64,000 bases of DNA from Streptococcus sp. S1 (GCF_034137685.1 NZ_CP139418.1:1391001-1455000), one strand, 5' to 3'; shown: positions 46,693-55,722, numbered from the stretch's first letter. Program-made: numbers and translations. Notes: a model not told the origin generated them from the letters alone.

Positions 46693-48237
46693 TTACAAAA
46701 GAATATCCTTGACCCGTCCGATTTCGGATTCTTTAACCACCACAAAGATGCTATCACCTAGATACAAGCGGGTCGCACCATTGACCGTATAGCTCTTACC
46801 GCTTCGCATTTGCGTGGTAATTAAGATATCTTGAGGGAGATGCAGTTCATGAACTTGCTTTCCTGCAATCTTTTCTGATACAGGGATCTCAATTAAAGTT
46901 AACTCTCCTTCTTCTTGCGCCTTATCCGGTAACAATTGCTCGAGCATGGCTTCATAGACTGGTGCTCCATGGAAGAGATCCATGATCATATAAGCGAGCA
47001 AGGTTACCATGCCTAATGGCATTAAACTGCGAATATCACCGACCATCTCTGTTACCAAGATCATCGCTGTTAAAGGAGCTTTTGAAATAGCCCCAAAATA
47101 CCCACTCATTCCTAAAATGATGAAAAGAGGCAGCTGGTTTTGAGAGATAAAGCCAATGTTTTGGAGGAAGGTTCCAACGATGGCTCCTAAGAGAGATCCT
47201 AATGCTAGTATGGGCAGGAAGATACCTCCCGGTAAACCACTACCATAGCTCAACATACTCCAAATGAAACGGATCAAAAAATAGAGAAGGATGGTCATCA
47301 CTGGATACGGTACTCGAGCTAAATCCAAGACCAATTGGTTCCCACCACCAAGAATTTGAGGAAGAAAATAGCCGATTGGAAGAATCAAGACAAAGGCAAA
47401 TAAGGAAGAATAATGTGAAGGAACATGGAAAATCTTCTCTAGCAAACGATACAGGCGACCGATATTGAGGACCACTATTTCATAGACATACCCTGCTGCC
47501 CCTAAAAAGACACCGAGAAAAAGATAAATCCAATACTGAGACAGATGGAGCGGTGGAATATTTTGTGGCATATGAAGCACTGGTGTTTGACCAAAGACAT
47601 TGAGTGAAATAAAATTAGACGTCAAACTAGCAGCCAAGGTCGAAATCCAAAAGAAACGTGAAAAATGATGGTAGACCTCTTCAACCACAAATAAAAGCCC
47701 CGCTATAGGTGCATTAAAGGCAGCGGCAAGGCCTGCTGCAGCCCCACTTGCAATCAAAGACCGCTCCTCAACCGGGCTGACCTTCAAATGATGGGCCACT
47801 CCTTTGCCACCCATTGCCCCTAATTGAATACTAGGACCTTCACGACCTAGCATCAAGCCACTTCCGATGGCCAAGACACCTAGAATATACTTCTTCCACA
47901 GGGTATCCCACCAGCTCACCGCCAAGAGGCCCTTGAGCTCTGCTTCGACTTGCGGAATTCCTGATCCCTTGATATCCCGATTGGTGCGAATGAGGCGACC
48001 AGCAATCAGTACGATCACCCCATACCCCAACAGCATCGCCAGCAAATAAAATGGTTGACCAGACATCTCCTTGTAGACACCTTGAACAAAATGAAACAAA
48101 TGCTCGATCAAAAAACGAAAACTCGAGACGATGCATCCCACAACAATCCCAACCAGAACACCTCTGACAATATGGGCCACAATCGAACTAGAGGCAAATT
48201 GAAATTCATTTTTAATGGCTTCTTCTTTAGCAGACAT
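46693..48237 (-). CDS. ClC chloride channel/transporter with TrkA-C domain
   Basis: A 514-aa ClC protein. Selectivity motifs GSGIPQVE, GREGPSIQLGAMGG and GLPGGIFLPIL are all present; a C-terminal TrkA-C-like domain (about 435-514; IEIPVSEKIAGKQVHEL) may bind a ligand. GREGP carries the gating glutamate, so it is probably a Cl-/H+ exchanger or fluoride-unrelated ClC. Monocistronic. Confidence 0.93.
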   Translation of the reverse strand: MSAKEEAIKNEFQFASSSIVAHIVRGVLVGIVVGCIVSSFRFLIEHLFHFVQGVYKEMSGQPFYLLAMLLGYGVIVLIAGRLIRTNRDIKGSGIPQVEAELKGLLAVSWWDTLWKKYILGVLAIGSGLMLGREGPSIQLGAMGGKGVAHHLKVSPVEERSLIASGAAAGLAAAFNAPIAGLLFVVEEVYHHFSRFFWISTLAASLTSNFISLNVFGQTPVLHMPQNIPPLHLSQYWIYLFLGVFLGAAGYVYEIVVLNIGRLYRLLEKIFHVPSHYSSLFAFVLILPIGYFLPQILGGGNQLVLDLARVPYPVMTILLYFLIRFIWSMLSYGSGLPGGIFLPILALGSLLGAIVGTFLQNIGFISQNQLPLFIILGMSGYFGAISKAPLTAMILVTEMVGDIRSLMPLGMVTLLAYMIMDLFHGAPVYEAMLEQLLPDKAQEEGELTLIEIPVSEKIAGKQVHELHLPQDILITTQMRSGKSYTVNGATRLYLGDSIFVVVKESEIGRVKDILL

Positions 48238-48462
48238 TCCCTAACTCCTTCAAACTCTTATCCTATTCATTATACCTTATTTCACTGCCTCTGAATACAT
48301 GGAAAGACAGAAAAAAACAAAATCACCCTTGTTAGTTTTGTTTAGAATGTAGACAAACCATTTTATCAAGTAAAATAAGTTAAGAAATTCTACAAAGAAA
48401 TATAAATATGTTCTATTTATTATGGAACGAATAAAGAAAAGTCAAAACTTTCCGCTGTGAGA
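48238..48462. other. Gap upstream of the ClC gene
   Basis: 225 AT-rich bases between the ClC start and the hairpin cluster. It should hold the ClC promoter on the - strand; no gene or clear element was found. Confidence 0.4.
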
Positions 48463-48464
48463 AA

Positions 48465-48549
48465 AGTGCCTGAAACAATACAGTTTCAGGCACTCGGAAT
48501 TATTGAGACCTTAGGCTCAATAATTAGTCATGGAACTTCTACGAAGTTC
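48465..48549. repeat. Cluster of three hairpins after nox
   Basis: AGTGCCTGAAAC/GTTTCAGGCACT (48465-48494), AATTATTGAG/CTCAATAATT (48498-48525) and GAACTTC/GAAGTTC (48533-48549). The first is followed on the - strand by TTTTCTC and can terminate nox. The flanking words (CCTTAGGTGAGTACGG and GACGTCAGCG on the - strand) resemble a dispersed streptococcal intergenic repeat I recall, but have no firm name. Confidence 0.6.
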
Positions 48550-48598
48550 GCTGACGTCCGTACTCACCTAAGGAAAGTTTTTAATAGAACTTTAGCTA

Positions 48599-49879
48599 TT
48601 ATTCAGCAGTTAAAGCTGCCATTGTGATGTAGTTGTAAGGTTTGTTGAAGTGTGGCAAGAAGAACAAATCAGTCAAAGCCAATTTATCAATCGTCACGTG
48701 TTCTTGAATCACAAGTGAGAACATGTGGATAGCCATTGAGATGGCGCTATCACGGGATACCATTTGAGCTCCAAGGATTTGACGTGTGTCTTTATCATAA
48801 ACGATCTTGATACCAACTTCGTAGTTATCGTGTTTGATAAATTCAGGTTTTTGAAGGTCGTTGAAGCCAGTTTCAGTGGCATTGAAGCCTGCAGCTTTCG
48901 CTTTTTCAAGCGTCAAACCAGTTGAAACCATGTGAAGGCCGTAGATAGAGATACCGTTAGAACCTTGAACACCGATTCCTTCTAATTCATGACCAGTCGC
49001 ATTGTAGGCACCGACAATACCAGAACGAACCGCATTAGACGCAAGAGCGATGTAGCTCATTTCGTTACGAGCGTTATCGAAGATAGTCGCACAGTCACCA
49101 ACTGCGTACACACCTGGAAGTGACGTTTCTTGTTTCTTATCAACAAGGAAAGCACCATTGCGGAAGAGTTCGATCTTACCATCTCCTTCAACCGCTTGAA
49201 CCGTTTGTCCAAGCGCCAAACGGATATTGTGGTCTTCCAAGTTTTTCGCCATGATGTCTGTGAAGTCTTTGTCGTAGTAGCCATTCAAGACAGTGTCCAC
49301 GATATCTACCAAGACAACATCTTTACCAAGACGTTCGAAAGCTTCCGCAAGTTCAACACCAATGTAACCACCACCAACTACGGCGATACGATTCAAGTGT
49401 TTGCTGTTGTCCTTCAATTTTTCGATCACTTCTTCAGCGTTTTGGTACAATTTAACGAATTGAAGATTTTCAAGAGTTGCTTTGAATTCGCGGTTACCAG
49501 GAACGATTTCAACTCCTTTAATTGGAGGAATGATTGGTGTTGATCCAGTCGCAAAGATCAATTTTTCGTAAGATTCTTTGTGTTCTTTTCCATCAACTTC
49601 TGCAGTCACCACTTTGTTGTCATAGTCAATTGAAAGAACAGGAGAGTTCATGTAGACTTTTGCACCTTTTGCTTCCAATTTTTCTTTGTCAGAGTAGAAA
49701 AGACCTTCAGGACCATCGATTTGCTCACCGATCCAAAGCGCCATCCCACATCCAAGGAATGAAATGTTTGAGTTTTGGTCAAAAACCACAATTTCATTTT
49801 CATTTCCGAAATTATCTAACATAGTGTTGATACAAGCTGTTCCGGCATGGTTAGCCCCTACAACAACGATTTTACTCAT
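48599..49879 (-). CDS. nox: NADH oxidase (Nox) with internal in-frame deletion
   Basis: Flavoprotein that reduces O2 to water with NADH. FAD motif [10 protein letters not shown], redox Cys44 in [14 protein letters not shown] motif [19 protein letters not shown] and the C-terminal [16 protein letters not shown] are all intact. It is 426 aa against about 456-459 in streptococcal Nox proteins I remember. The missing stretch lies at residue 235: GDGK is joined straight to [10 protein letters not shown], omitting the strand that carries the VxLAVGFRPNT motif before DGK occurs again. Otherwise the frame is intact. Activity is doubtful. Confidence 0.9.
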   Translation of the reverse strand: MSKIVVVGANHAGTACINTMLDNFGNENEIVVFDQNSNISFLGCGMALWIGEQIDGPEGLFYSDKEKLEAKGAKVYMNSPVLSIDYDNKVVTAEVDGKEHKESYEKLIFATGSTPIIPPIKGVEIVPGNREFKATLENLQFVKLYQNAEEVIEKLKDNSKHLNRIAVVGGGYIGVELAEAFERLGKDVVLVDIVDTVLNGYYDKDFTDIMAKNLEDHNIRLALGQTVQAVEGDGKIELFRNGAFLVDKKQETSLPGVYAVGDCATIFDNARNEMSYIALASNAVRSGIVGAYNATGHELEGIGVQGSNGISIYGLHMVSTGLTLEKAKAAGFNATETGFNDLQKPEFIKHDNYEVGIKIVYDKDTRQILGAQMVSRDSAISMAIHMFSLVIQEHVTIDKLALTDLFFLPHFNKPYNYITMAALTAE

Positions 49880-49915
49880 AGAATAAATCCTACCTTTAAT
49901 TTAATTTACTTCTTG

Positions 49916-49945
49916 AGTATATCATAAAAATGATATCGGTTACAA
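49916..49945 (-). promoter_or_regulatory. nox promoter with cre site
   Basis: On the - strand: -35 TTGTAA (49945-49940), 18-base spacer, extended -10 TGATATACT (49924-49916). TTGTAACCGATATCA at 49945-49931 fits the CcpA cre consensus WTGNAANCGNWWNCA at all 15 positions and covers the -35, so carbon catabolite control of nox is expected. Confidence 0.75.
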
Positions 49946-50039
49946 TTATTTTGCTCAGATTTTGTGATCTTTTTTTCAATTTTCCAGAAAATCCCACTTC
50001 ACATGTTTCCAAAAATGTCAAACAATATGCTTGAAAGGA

Positions 50040-50068
50040 TTGTGAAAACGATATCTTTTTGATATACT
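50040..50068 (+). promoter_or_regulatory. apbE operon promoter with cre-like site
   Basis: -35 TTGTGA (50040-50045), 17-base spacer, -10 TATACT (50063-50068) with TGA extension. GTGAAAACGATATCT (50042-50056) matches cre at 13 of 15 positions. The layout mirrors the divergent nox promoter: TTGTnA ... CGATATC ... TTTTTnnTGATATACT. Confidence 0.7.
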
Positions 50069-50103
50069 GTAGGTAAGTGAAAATAGGAAAGGATAGATTT
50101 TTA

Positions 50104-51027
50104 GTGGACCTAAGTAGTCGATCCGAACATTTGATGGGAACGACCATCACTGTTTCGATCTGTCACCCACAAGCGAATGAACTCTTAGCCCGCTGCTTTG
50201 AACTTCTTCGCTCCTACGAACATCGCTTCAGTGCTAATGATGCAAGTTCTGAACTCATGGAGGTCAATCACCAAGCTGGTATTGCTCCTGTCCAAGTACA
50301 TCCAGATCTTTTTGAACTGATTGCATTAGGAACCTTGCATAGTCAAGCTCAGAACAGCCATTTAAACATCGCCATTGGTCCTCTTGTACAGACCTGGCGA
50401 ATTGGATTTTCAGATGCTAGACGTCCCCAGCAAGGGGAAATTAATCAAGCTCTGACCATGATCGATCCTCACCGAATTCAGCTCGACCCAGAAAACCATA
50501 CGGTCTTTCTTATGCGTCCTGGAATGAAGATCGACTTGGGAGCCTTAGCAAAAGGCTATAGCGCAGATCTAATTGCTACCTATCTGAGAGGTAAGGGAAT
50601 CAAGGATGCCTTGATTGATCTTGGAGGAAATATCCTAACCGTTGGTCAACACCCTGTTAAACAGCAGCCTTGGCGGATTGGCATTCAAAATCCTGTCGAA
50701 AAAAGAGGAAATCACTTACTGGTCCTCTCAGTCAAGAATAAATCTGTTGTCACCTCTGGCATCTACGAGCGTCATTTAGAAGTTGAAGGCCAGTCGTTTC
50801 ATCATATCTTTGATAGCGCGACGGGCTATCCGGTCGAGACAGACTTAGCCAGTATCACTATCATATCTGATCGATCCGTAGACGGGGAGATATGGACTAC
50901 CCGCCTGTTCGGGGAATCTCCTGCTTCTATCCTCAATACTGTTGAATCACTTCCTGGTATAGACACCTTATTGGTTTCTCAATCAGGCAAGATTGCCTAT
51001 ACAAGTGGGCTCCAATCATATTTATAA
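50104..51027 (+). CDS. apbE: FAD:protein FMN transferase (cytoplasmic ApbE)
   Basis: Transfers FMN from FAD to a Thr or Ser in target proteins. Family motifs: RLMGT-like HLMGTTIT, DLGALAKGYSADLI, DLGGNILTVG, VVTSGIYERH and HIFDSATGYPV. I choose the GTG at 50104 (307 aa), ten bases after AAAGGA; the GTG at 50077 is closer to the promoter and has no ribosome site. There is no signal peptide or lipobox, so it works in the cytoplasm. It leads an operon with two flavin reductases, the second of which carries flavinylation-like motifs. Confidence 0.92.
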   Translation: MDLSSRSEHLMGTTITVSICHPQANELLARCFELLRSYEHRFSANDASSELMEVNHQAGIAPVQVHPDLFELIALGTLHSQAQNSHLNIAIGPLVQTWRIGFSDARRPQQGEINQALTMIDPHRIQLDPENHTVFLMRPGMKIDLGALAKGYSADLIATYLRGKGIKDALIDLGGNILTVGQHPVKQQPWRIGIQNPVEKRGNHLLVLSVKNKSVVTSGIYERHLEVEGQSFHHIFDSATGYPVETDLASITIISDRSVDGEIWTTRLFGESPASILNTVESLPGIDTLLVSQSGKIAYTSGLQSYL

Positions 51028-51052
51028 TTCTCCTATCAGAAAGGAATTTTCC

Positions 51053-51658
51053 ATGATAAAACTTATTGCGATTGTGGGGACTAACTCCAAACGTTCTACA
51101 AACCGTCAACTGCTTCAATACATGCAAAAACATTTTGCTGATAAGGCTGAGATCGAATTGGTCGAAATTAAAGATATCCCTGTCTTTAACAAACCAGCCG
51201 ACAAACAAGTTCCTGAAGCTGTCTTAGATATTGTTGCAAAAATTGAAGAAGCTGATGGGGTCATTATTGGAACTCCAGAATACGACCACTCTATTCCAGC
51301 AGTCTTGATGAGTGCACTCGCTTGGCTCTCATACGGAGTCTTCCCATTGTTGAACAAACCGGTCATGATTACTGGGGCATCATACGGTACGTTGGGATCT
51401 TCACGCGCCCAACTCCAACTTCGCCAAATCCTAAATGCTCCTGAAATTAAAGCGAATGTCTTGCCAGATGAATTCTTGCTCTCCCATTCATTGCAAGCCT
51501 TTGATCAAAATGGAGACTTAGTGGATTTAGATGTCATTCAAAAATTAGATGCCGTCTTCAATGATTTCCGTGTGTTTGTAAAAATCACAGACAAATTGCG
51601 CAACGCCCAAGAATTACTTCGCAAAGATGCTGAAGAATTTGACTGGGAAAACTTGTAA
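51053..51658 (+). CDS. NADPH-dependent FMN reductase family protein
   Basis: A 201-aa flavodoxin-fold reductase; ATG at 51053 follows AGAAAGGAATTTTCC. FMN loop GTNSKRSTNRQL, the GTPEYDHSIPAVL motif and GASYGTLGSSRAQLQLR are typical of NAD(P)H:flavin/quinone/azo reductases. It lacks a C-terminal extension. Together with the next gene, its longer paralogue, it could supply electrons to bound or free flavin. Confidence 0.9.
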   Translation: MIKLIAIVGTNSKRSTNRQLLQYMQKHFADKAEIELVEIKDIPVFNKPADKQVPEAVLDIVAKIEEADGVIIGTPEYDHSIPAVLMSALAWLSYGVFPLLNKPVMITGASYGTLGSSRAQLQLRQILNAPEIKANVLPDEFLLSHSLQAFDQNGDLVDLDVIQKLDAVFNDFRVFVKITDKLRNAQELLRKDAEEFDWENL

Positions 51659-51676
51659 GATAGGAGACAGAAAAGA

Positions 51677-52921
51677 ATGAAATTTGTTGGACTTGTAGGA
51701 TCGAACTACGATCAATCATATAACCGTAAACTTTTGGAATTCATTCGCCGCCAATTTAAGATCAAATTTGAATTGGAAGTTCTTGAAATCGACGAAGTTC
51801 CAATGTTTAATCAAGATGAAAAATGGGACGAAAGTTTCCAATTACGTCTTTTATATAACAAAATCACTCGTGCAGATGGTGTCATCATTGCCACTCCAGA
51901 GCACAACCATACGATCTCTGCTGCTCTCAAGTCTGTTCTTGAATGGCTATCTTTCGAGGTGCATCCATTTGAAAACAAACCCGTCATGATCGTTGGTGCT
52001 TCTTACTATGATCAAGGGACTTCACGTGCACAAGTTCACCTCCGTAAGATCCTTGATGCCCCAGGTGTCAATGCTTACACTCTTCCAGGAAATGAATTCC
52101 TTCTTGGAAAAGCGAAAGAAGCTTTTGACGAAAACGGCAATATCATCAACGAGGGAACCGTCAAATTCCTTGAAACTTGCTTGGATAATTTTATGAAATA
52201 CGTTGAGGTTGTATCGAAATTGAAAAAACCAAAACCAATTGAACCAGAAGACTTGGATTGTAATCATCCAATCGCTACAACTGTTACTGAAGTCGATCCT
52301 GACGATCCAGACTGGGTAGAAAAAGTAGCTGAAATCACCGGTGCCGTTTCTGGCGATACCTATGTCAAACTCGACCACGGTATCCTAACCGTTAACCAAA
52401 TTGATATGTTCTTGAAGGCTATGCCATTTGAATTGACTTATGCCGATGATAACAACCAATTCCTCTACTACAACAATGCCCATCAAGATCCAGATACCAT
52501 GTTTGCTAAACGCGTGCCACCTCAATCAGGAAGCCGGATGTCAACCGTTCACGGCTCCCTACCACCAGCACGTATGAAAAACGTGGAATGGGTGATTGGT
52601 ACCCTTCGTAACGGTAACCAAGACTATGTTCGGACCATTGTTCCAGGATCTCCTGAAGGCGTGATTAACACTCACAACTACCAAGCTATGTACTATGAAG
52701 ATGGTTCTTACGCTGGTATCAATGAGATTGTCTTCAACTTCAAACCATGGTTGGACTGGTACCTGCAAACAACAGGTCAACGTCTAGTTGGCGGAAGCGG
52801 TCCATTTGCTCCTGCTGGTGGACACGGTAGTGCAGATGCAACTTCTGGTGCTTCTGATGCTGGAGGACATGGTGACGGAGGGCACGGAGATGCCGATGCC
52901 ACTTCTGGTGCAAGCAACTAA
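51677..52921 (+). CDS. flavin reductase fused to PAS-like domain and flavinylation-motif tail
   Basis: A 414-aa three-part protein. Residues 1-185 are an NADPH-dependent FMN reductase domain (GSNYDQSYNRKL, ATPEHNHTISAAL, GASYYDQGTSRAQVHLR). Residues about 235-368 resemble a PAS/DUF438-type sensor or cofactor domain (FELTYADDNNQFLYYNN, then the RMSTVHGSLPP and INEIVFNFKPWLDWYL regions). The last 34 residues are a Gly/His/Asp-rich tail with two repeats of DATSGAS (387-393 and 407-413), which fit the ApbE target pattern Dxx(S/T)GA(S/T) known from NqrB, NqrC and RnfG. Encoded with apbE, it is a likely flavinylation target. Confidence 0.85.
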   Translation: MKFVGLVGSNYDQSYNRKLLEFIRRQFKIKFELEVLEIDEVPMFNQDEKWDESFQLRLLYNKITRADGVIIATPEHNHTISAALKSVLEWLSFEVHPFENKPVMIVGASYYDQGTSRAQVHLRKILDAPGVNAYTLPGNEFLLGKAKEAFDENGNIINEGTVKFLETCLDNFMKYVEVVSKLKKPKPIEPEDLDCNHPIATTVTEVDPDDPDWVEKVAEITGAVSGDTYVKLDHGILTVNQIDMFLKAMPFELTYADDNNQFLYYNNAHQDPDTMFAKRVPPQSGSRMSTVHGSLPPARMKNVEWVIGTLRNGNQDYVRTIVPGSPEGVINTHNYQAMYYEDGSYAGINEIVFNFKPWLDWYLQTTGQRLVGGSGPFAPAGGHGSADATSGASDAGGHGDGGHGDADATSGASN

Positions 52922-52929
52922 GAAACTAG

Positions 52930-52960
52930 AAAAAAATGAAGCTTCGTGCTTCATTTTTTT
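52930..52960. terminator. Bidirectional terminator, flavin operon and thioredoxin gene
   Basis: AAAAAAATGAAGC, short loop, GCTTCATTTTTTT; A- and T-runs on both sides fit the two converging genes. It overlaps the end of the thioredoxin gene by two bases. Confidence 0.92.
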
Positions 52961-53522
52961 ATTGTAACTCCTTGATGATCTTCTTAGCATCTTCGTTTGA
53001 AATAGCCCCTAATTGGACATGTCCAATTTTCCCATGACTGTCTATAAAAACTTCTGTAGGAATAGAGCGAACCTGATAATCCGCAAATGCAGAACCATCT
53101 GGATTGTACAAGACCGGTACTGACTTGTAATCTTGTTGATCAAACCATTTGACGAATTCTTCTTCTGTTTTTTCACCTTGGAGTCCTGGTGCCATAATGG
53201 TCAAAATTTCAAAGTCTCTATCCGTATCCTTGACCAATTTCTCTAATTCAGGCATACTTTGCCGGCAAGGGCCACACCAAGTTGCCCAAAATTTCAAATA
53301 AACCTTCTTCCCTTTGTAGTCTGAAAGTTTGACCGTATTCCCCTTCATATCCTTTAGTTCAAAGTCACTGGCGTCTTTTCCTACCAAAGGATTCTTATTC
53401 GTTGTTGTATTCATTGTTGGCTGATTGTCCATACTACTCTCACTGGATTGATTCATGGAACAAGCTGACAGCAAAGCTAAAGAGAGAACTGAGAAACAAG
53501 CGTATTTAATACCTTTCATCAT
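52959..53522 (-). CDS. extracellular thioredoxin-like lipoprotein (TlpA/Etrx type)
   Basis: A 187-aa surface lipoprotein: signal with lipobox LLSAC, Ser/Thr/Asn linker, then a TlpA-like thioredoxin fold with the redox motif WATWCGPCRQ and the cis-Pro in RSIPTEV. In pneumococcus such Etrx proteins reduce surface methionine sulfoxide reductase and take electrons from CcdA, which is encoded directly upstream here. Ribosome site GGAGG before tandem ATGs. Confidence 0.93.
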   Translation of the reverse strand: MMKGIKYACFSVLSLALLSACSMNQSSESSMDNQPTMNTTTNKNPLVGKDASDFELKDMKGNTVKLSDYKGKKVYLKFWATWCGPCRQSMPELEKLVKDTDRDFEILTIMAPGLQGEKTEEEFVKWFDQQDYKSVPVLYNPDGSAFADYQVRSIPTEVFIDSHGKIGHVQLGAISNEDAKKIIKELQ

Positions 53523-53543
53523 GTGTTATACCTCCGGATTATT

Positions 53544-54251
53544 TTATGAAAAGATAGATGACAAACTGTTCAATTGTCCCAAAAGTAAGAGAATTCCCAT
53601 CAGAATAATGATAGCTCCGCCGATTTTCTTCAGCAATAACAAATGGGGTTTGAGACGATTAAAGTAAGGTAGGACCAGACTAGATGCTAAGGCCAACAGT
53701 AAAAACGGAAGGGCCATTCCCAAGGTATAAACAAGGAGATAAATAGCTCCCATAAGAGCATCTTGCCCATCTGATGCTGCTAAAGCAAGAACTGATCCTA
53801 ATACTGGACCAATACAAGGCGTCCAACCAAAACTAAAGCCAAGACCAAGGAGAAAAGCTGAAAACAATTCATTCTTCTGTTTGTTGGCTCCAAAATCTAC
53901 TGATTTTTGCTTTTCAAGGAAATGAAAATGAAAGACTTCCATTTGATGAAGACCAAGGATAATGATGAGGGCTCCCATCAGATAACGGAACCAATTGGTG
54001 TACATGATCTTTCCAAGCAAGCCTGCTCCAAAACCAATGAGGAGGAAAATAACAGAAATACCTGCAATAAAACAAAGGGTTTTCAGCAAGCCATGCCAGC
54101 GAATTTTTTTCCCGAACAATTGGATAGCCTTTTCCTGATCACTTCCTAGTAAGATTCCAATATAAACCGGAAGCAAAGGAAAGACACAGGGAGAAAAGAA
54201 AGACAGAATACCCGCAAGAAAAACTGTCAATGAAAAAACGATTGGATTCAT
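53544..54251 (-). CDS. ccdA: thiol-disulfide membrane conduit CcdA
   Basis: A 235-aa protein with six membrane helices. The redox cysteines are in FFSPCVFPLLP and GWTPCIGPVLG. It passes electrons from cytoplasmic thioredoxin to the extracellular thioredoxin-like lipoprotein encoded 21 bases downstream. No msrAB gene is in this operon. Confidence 0.94.
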   Translation of the reverse strand: MNPIVFSLTVFLAGILSFFSPCVFPLLPVYIGILLGSDQEKAIQLFGKKIRWHGLLKTLCFIAGISVIFLLIGFGAGLLGKIMYTNWFRYLMGALIIILGLHQMEVFHFHFLEKQKSVDFGANKQKNELFSAFLLGLGFSFGWTPCIGPVLGSVLALAASDGQDALMGAIYLLVYTLGMALPFLLLALASSLVLPYFNRLKPHLLLLKKIGGAIIILMGILLLLGQLNSLSSIFS

Positions 54252-54364
54252 AGTTCACTCCGTATATTGATATGCTACATTCAGTATAACATTGACTGAC
54301 AAAAAATAAAAATTTCTGCTACGTTTTTTTACTAAAGTTTGGATTTAGATACTAGTTTCAAAAG

Positions 54365-54397
54365 AAAAACTCTAAAGCTCAAACCTTTAGAGTTTTT
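54365..54397 (-). terminator. brnQ terminator
   Basis: AAAAACTCTAAAG and CTTTAGAGTTTTT pair around CTCAAAC-type loop; T-run on the - strand, nine bases after the brnQ stop. Confidence 0.88.
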
Positions 54398-54405
54398 AAT
54401 ATAAC

Positions 54406-55722
54406 TTATTCTTCTGCCGTTTGTTTATTTGGTAATACGAGCGATAAAAGAATCCCGATGACTACTGGCACTAACCATGGAAGAGATTGAGCCGCAAATG
54501 GAAGCAAAGCAATCCCCTTTTCTACTAGTGAAATTTTAAAGGTACTTGCCAGAACACTTGCAACAGAAACCAAGCTGGCCAAGAAAATAGTCAGTTGCAT
54601 TCCTGGTTTTGAAAGAGCCACAAATTTATTCACTATCACAATCAATACAATGGTAATGGTGATCGGGTAAAGAATCATCAAGACTGGCAATGAGAAAGCA
54701 ATAATGGCATTCAAGCCTAGGTTGGCAATCGCAAAACCAATCAAAGTGAAGACACTTGCATAGACCTTGTAAGAGACCTTAGGGAAGGTGCTATGGAAGA
54801 ATTCACTGGTAGAGACGATTAAACCAGCGGTTGTGGTAAAGCAAGTTACCGTCACCATTCCTGCTAGGAAAATCTGAGCAGTCGGACCAAAGATCGCTTT
54901 GGTTGCTTCTGATAATACATACACCCCTTTATTGGTATCAGATGCCATAACAGAAGCCGGAATTGGAAAATGATTCCCCAGAAATCCTAAACCGATATAT
55001 AGCACACTAAAACCAAGGGCTACGACAATTCCAACCAACCAAATAGTCTTGATATATTCTTTCTTACTTGAAAATCCAAGTTGATTCAAGGTCGTCACTG
55101 CGATCACACTAAAGGCAACAGATGCCAAGGCATCCAAGGTATTGTAGCCCTCTAAAAATCCTTGCCCAAAGGCAGAAGCCTGATAGGCTTTTGTGGCCAC
55201 CATTGGAACATGTCCACTGTATTTTAAAGCTCCCAGAACGACCAAGATCAAAATAAGAATCGCAAAGATCGGGGTCAAAATACGACCGATTCGATCTAGA
55301 ATCTTAGATGGATTCAAAGCAATCAGAAAGGCAAGCAAAAAGTAGACCAGGGTAAAAATGAAAAGTGCTAAACTGGCATTCATTCCACCTAATAAGGGGG
55401 CTGTCCCCACTTCGAAAGATACCGTCGCCGTTCTTGGAATGGCAAAGAAAGGACCAATCGAAAGATACAGCGCAACTAAGTATACAATTGCGAAAACAGG
55501 TGAAATCTTACGAGAAATCTCATCAATATAACCTTTGGGATTGAGTGTCCCGATAATCAAGGTCACAATGGCAATTCCCACTCCTGAAAGGACAAACCCA
55601 GCAATAGCTGGCCAAAATTGATTACCCGATAAAGCACCAAGAGTCGGCGGGAAAATCAGGTTTCCAGCACCAAAAAAAATACCAAACAGTAATAAACCTG
55701 TCAGGGAACCTTTTCGTAACAT
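54406..55722 (-). CDS. brnQ: branched-chain amino acid transporter BrnQ/LIVCS
   Basis: A 438-aa cation symporter with 12 membrane helices for leucine, isoleucine and valine. N-terminal GLLLFGIFFGAGNLIFPP and the ATVSFEVGTAPL motif are typical. Monocistronic, with a terminator. Confidence 0.94.
   Translation of the reverse strand: MLRKGSLTGLLLFGIFFGAGNLIFPPTLGALSGNQFWPAIAGFVLSGVGIAIVTLIIGTLNPKGYIDEISRKISPVFAIVYLVALYLSIGPFFAIPRTATVSFEVGTAPLLGGMNASLALFIFTLVYFLLAFLIALNPSKILDRIGRILTPIFAILILILVVLGALKYSGHVPMVATKAYQASAFGQGFLEGYNTLDALASVAFSVIAVTTLNQLGFSSKKEYIKTIWLVGIVVALGFSVLYIGLGFLGNHFPIPASVMASDTNKGVYVLSEATKAIFGPTAQIFLAGMVTVTCFTTTAGLIVSTSEFFHSTFPKVSYKVYASVFTLIGFAIANLGLNAIIAFSLPVLMILYPITITIVLIVIVNKFVALSKPGMQLTIFLASLVSVASVLASTFKISLVEKGIALLPFAAQSLPWLVPVVIGILLSLVLPNKQTAEE

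Noticed and set aside
50042-50056. Full Rex operator at the apbE promoter
   Set aside because: Only the TTGTGAA half is present; the matching TTCACAA half is missing at the right distance.
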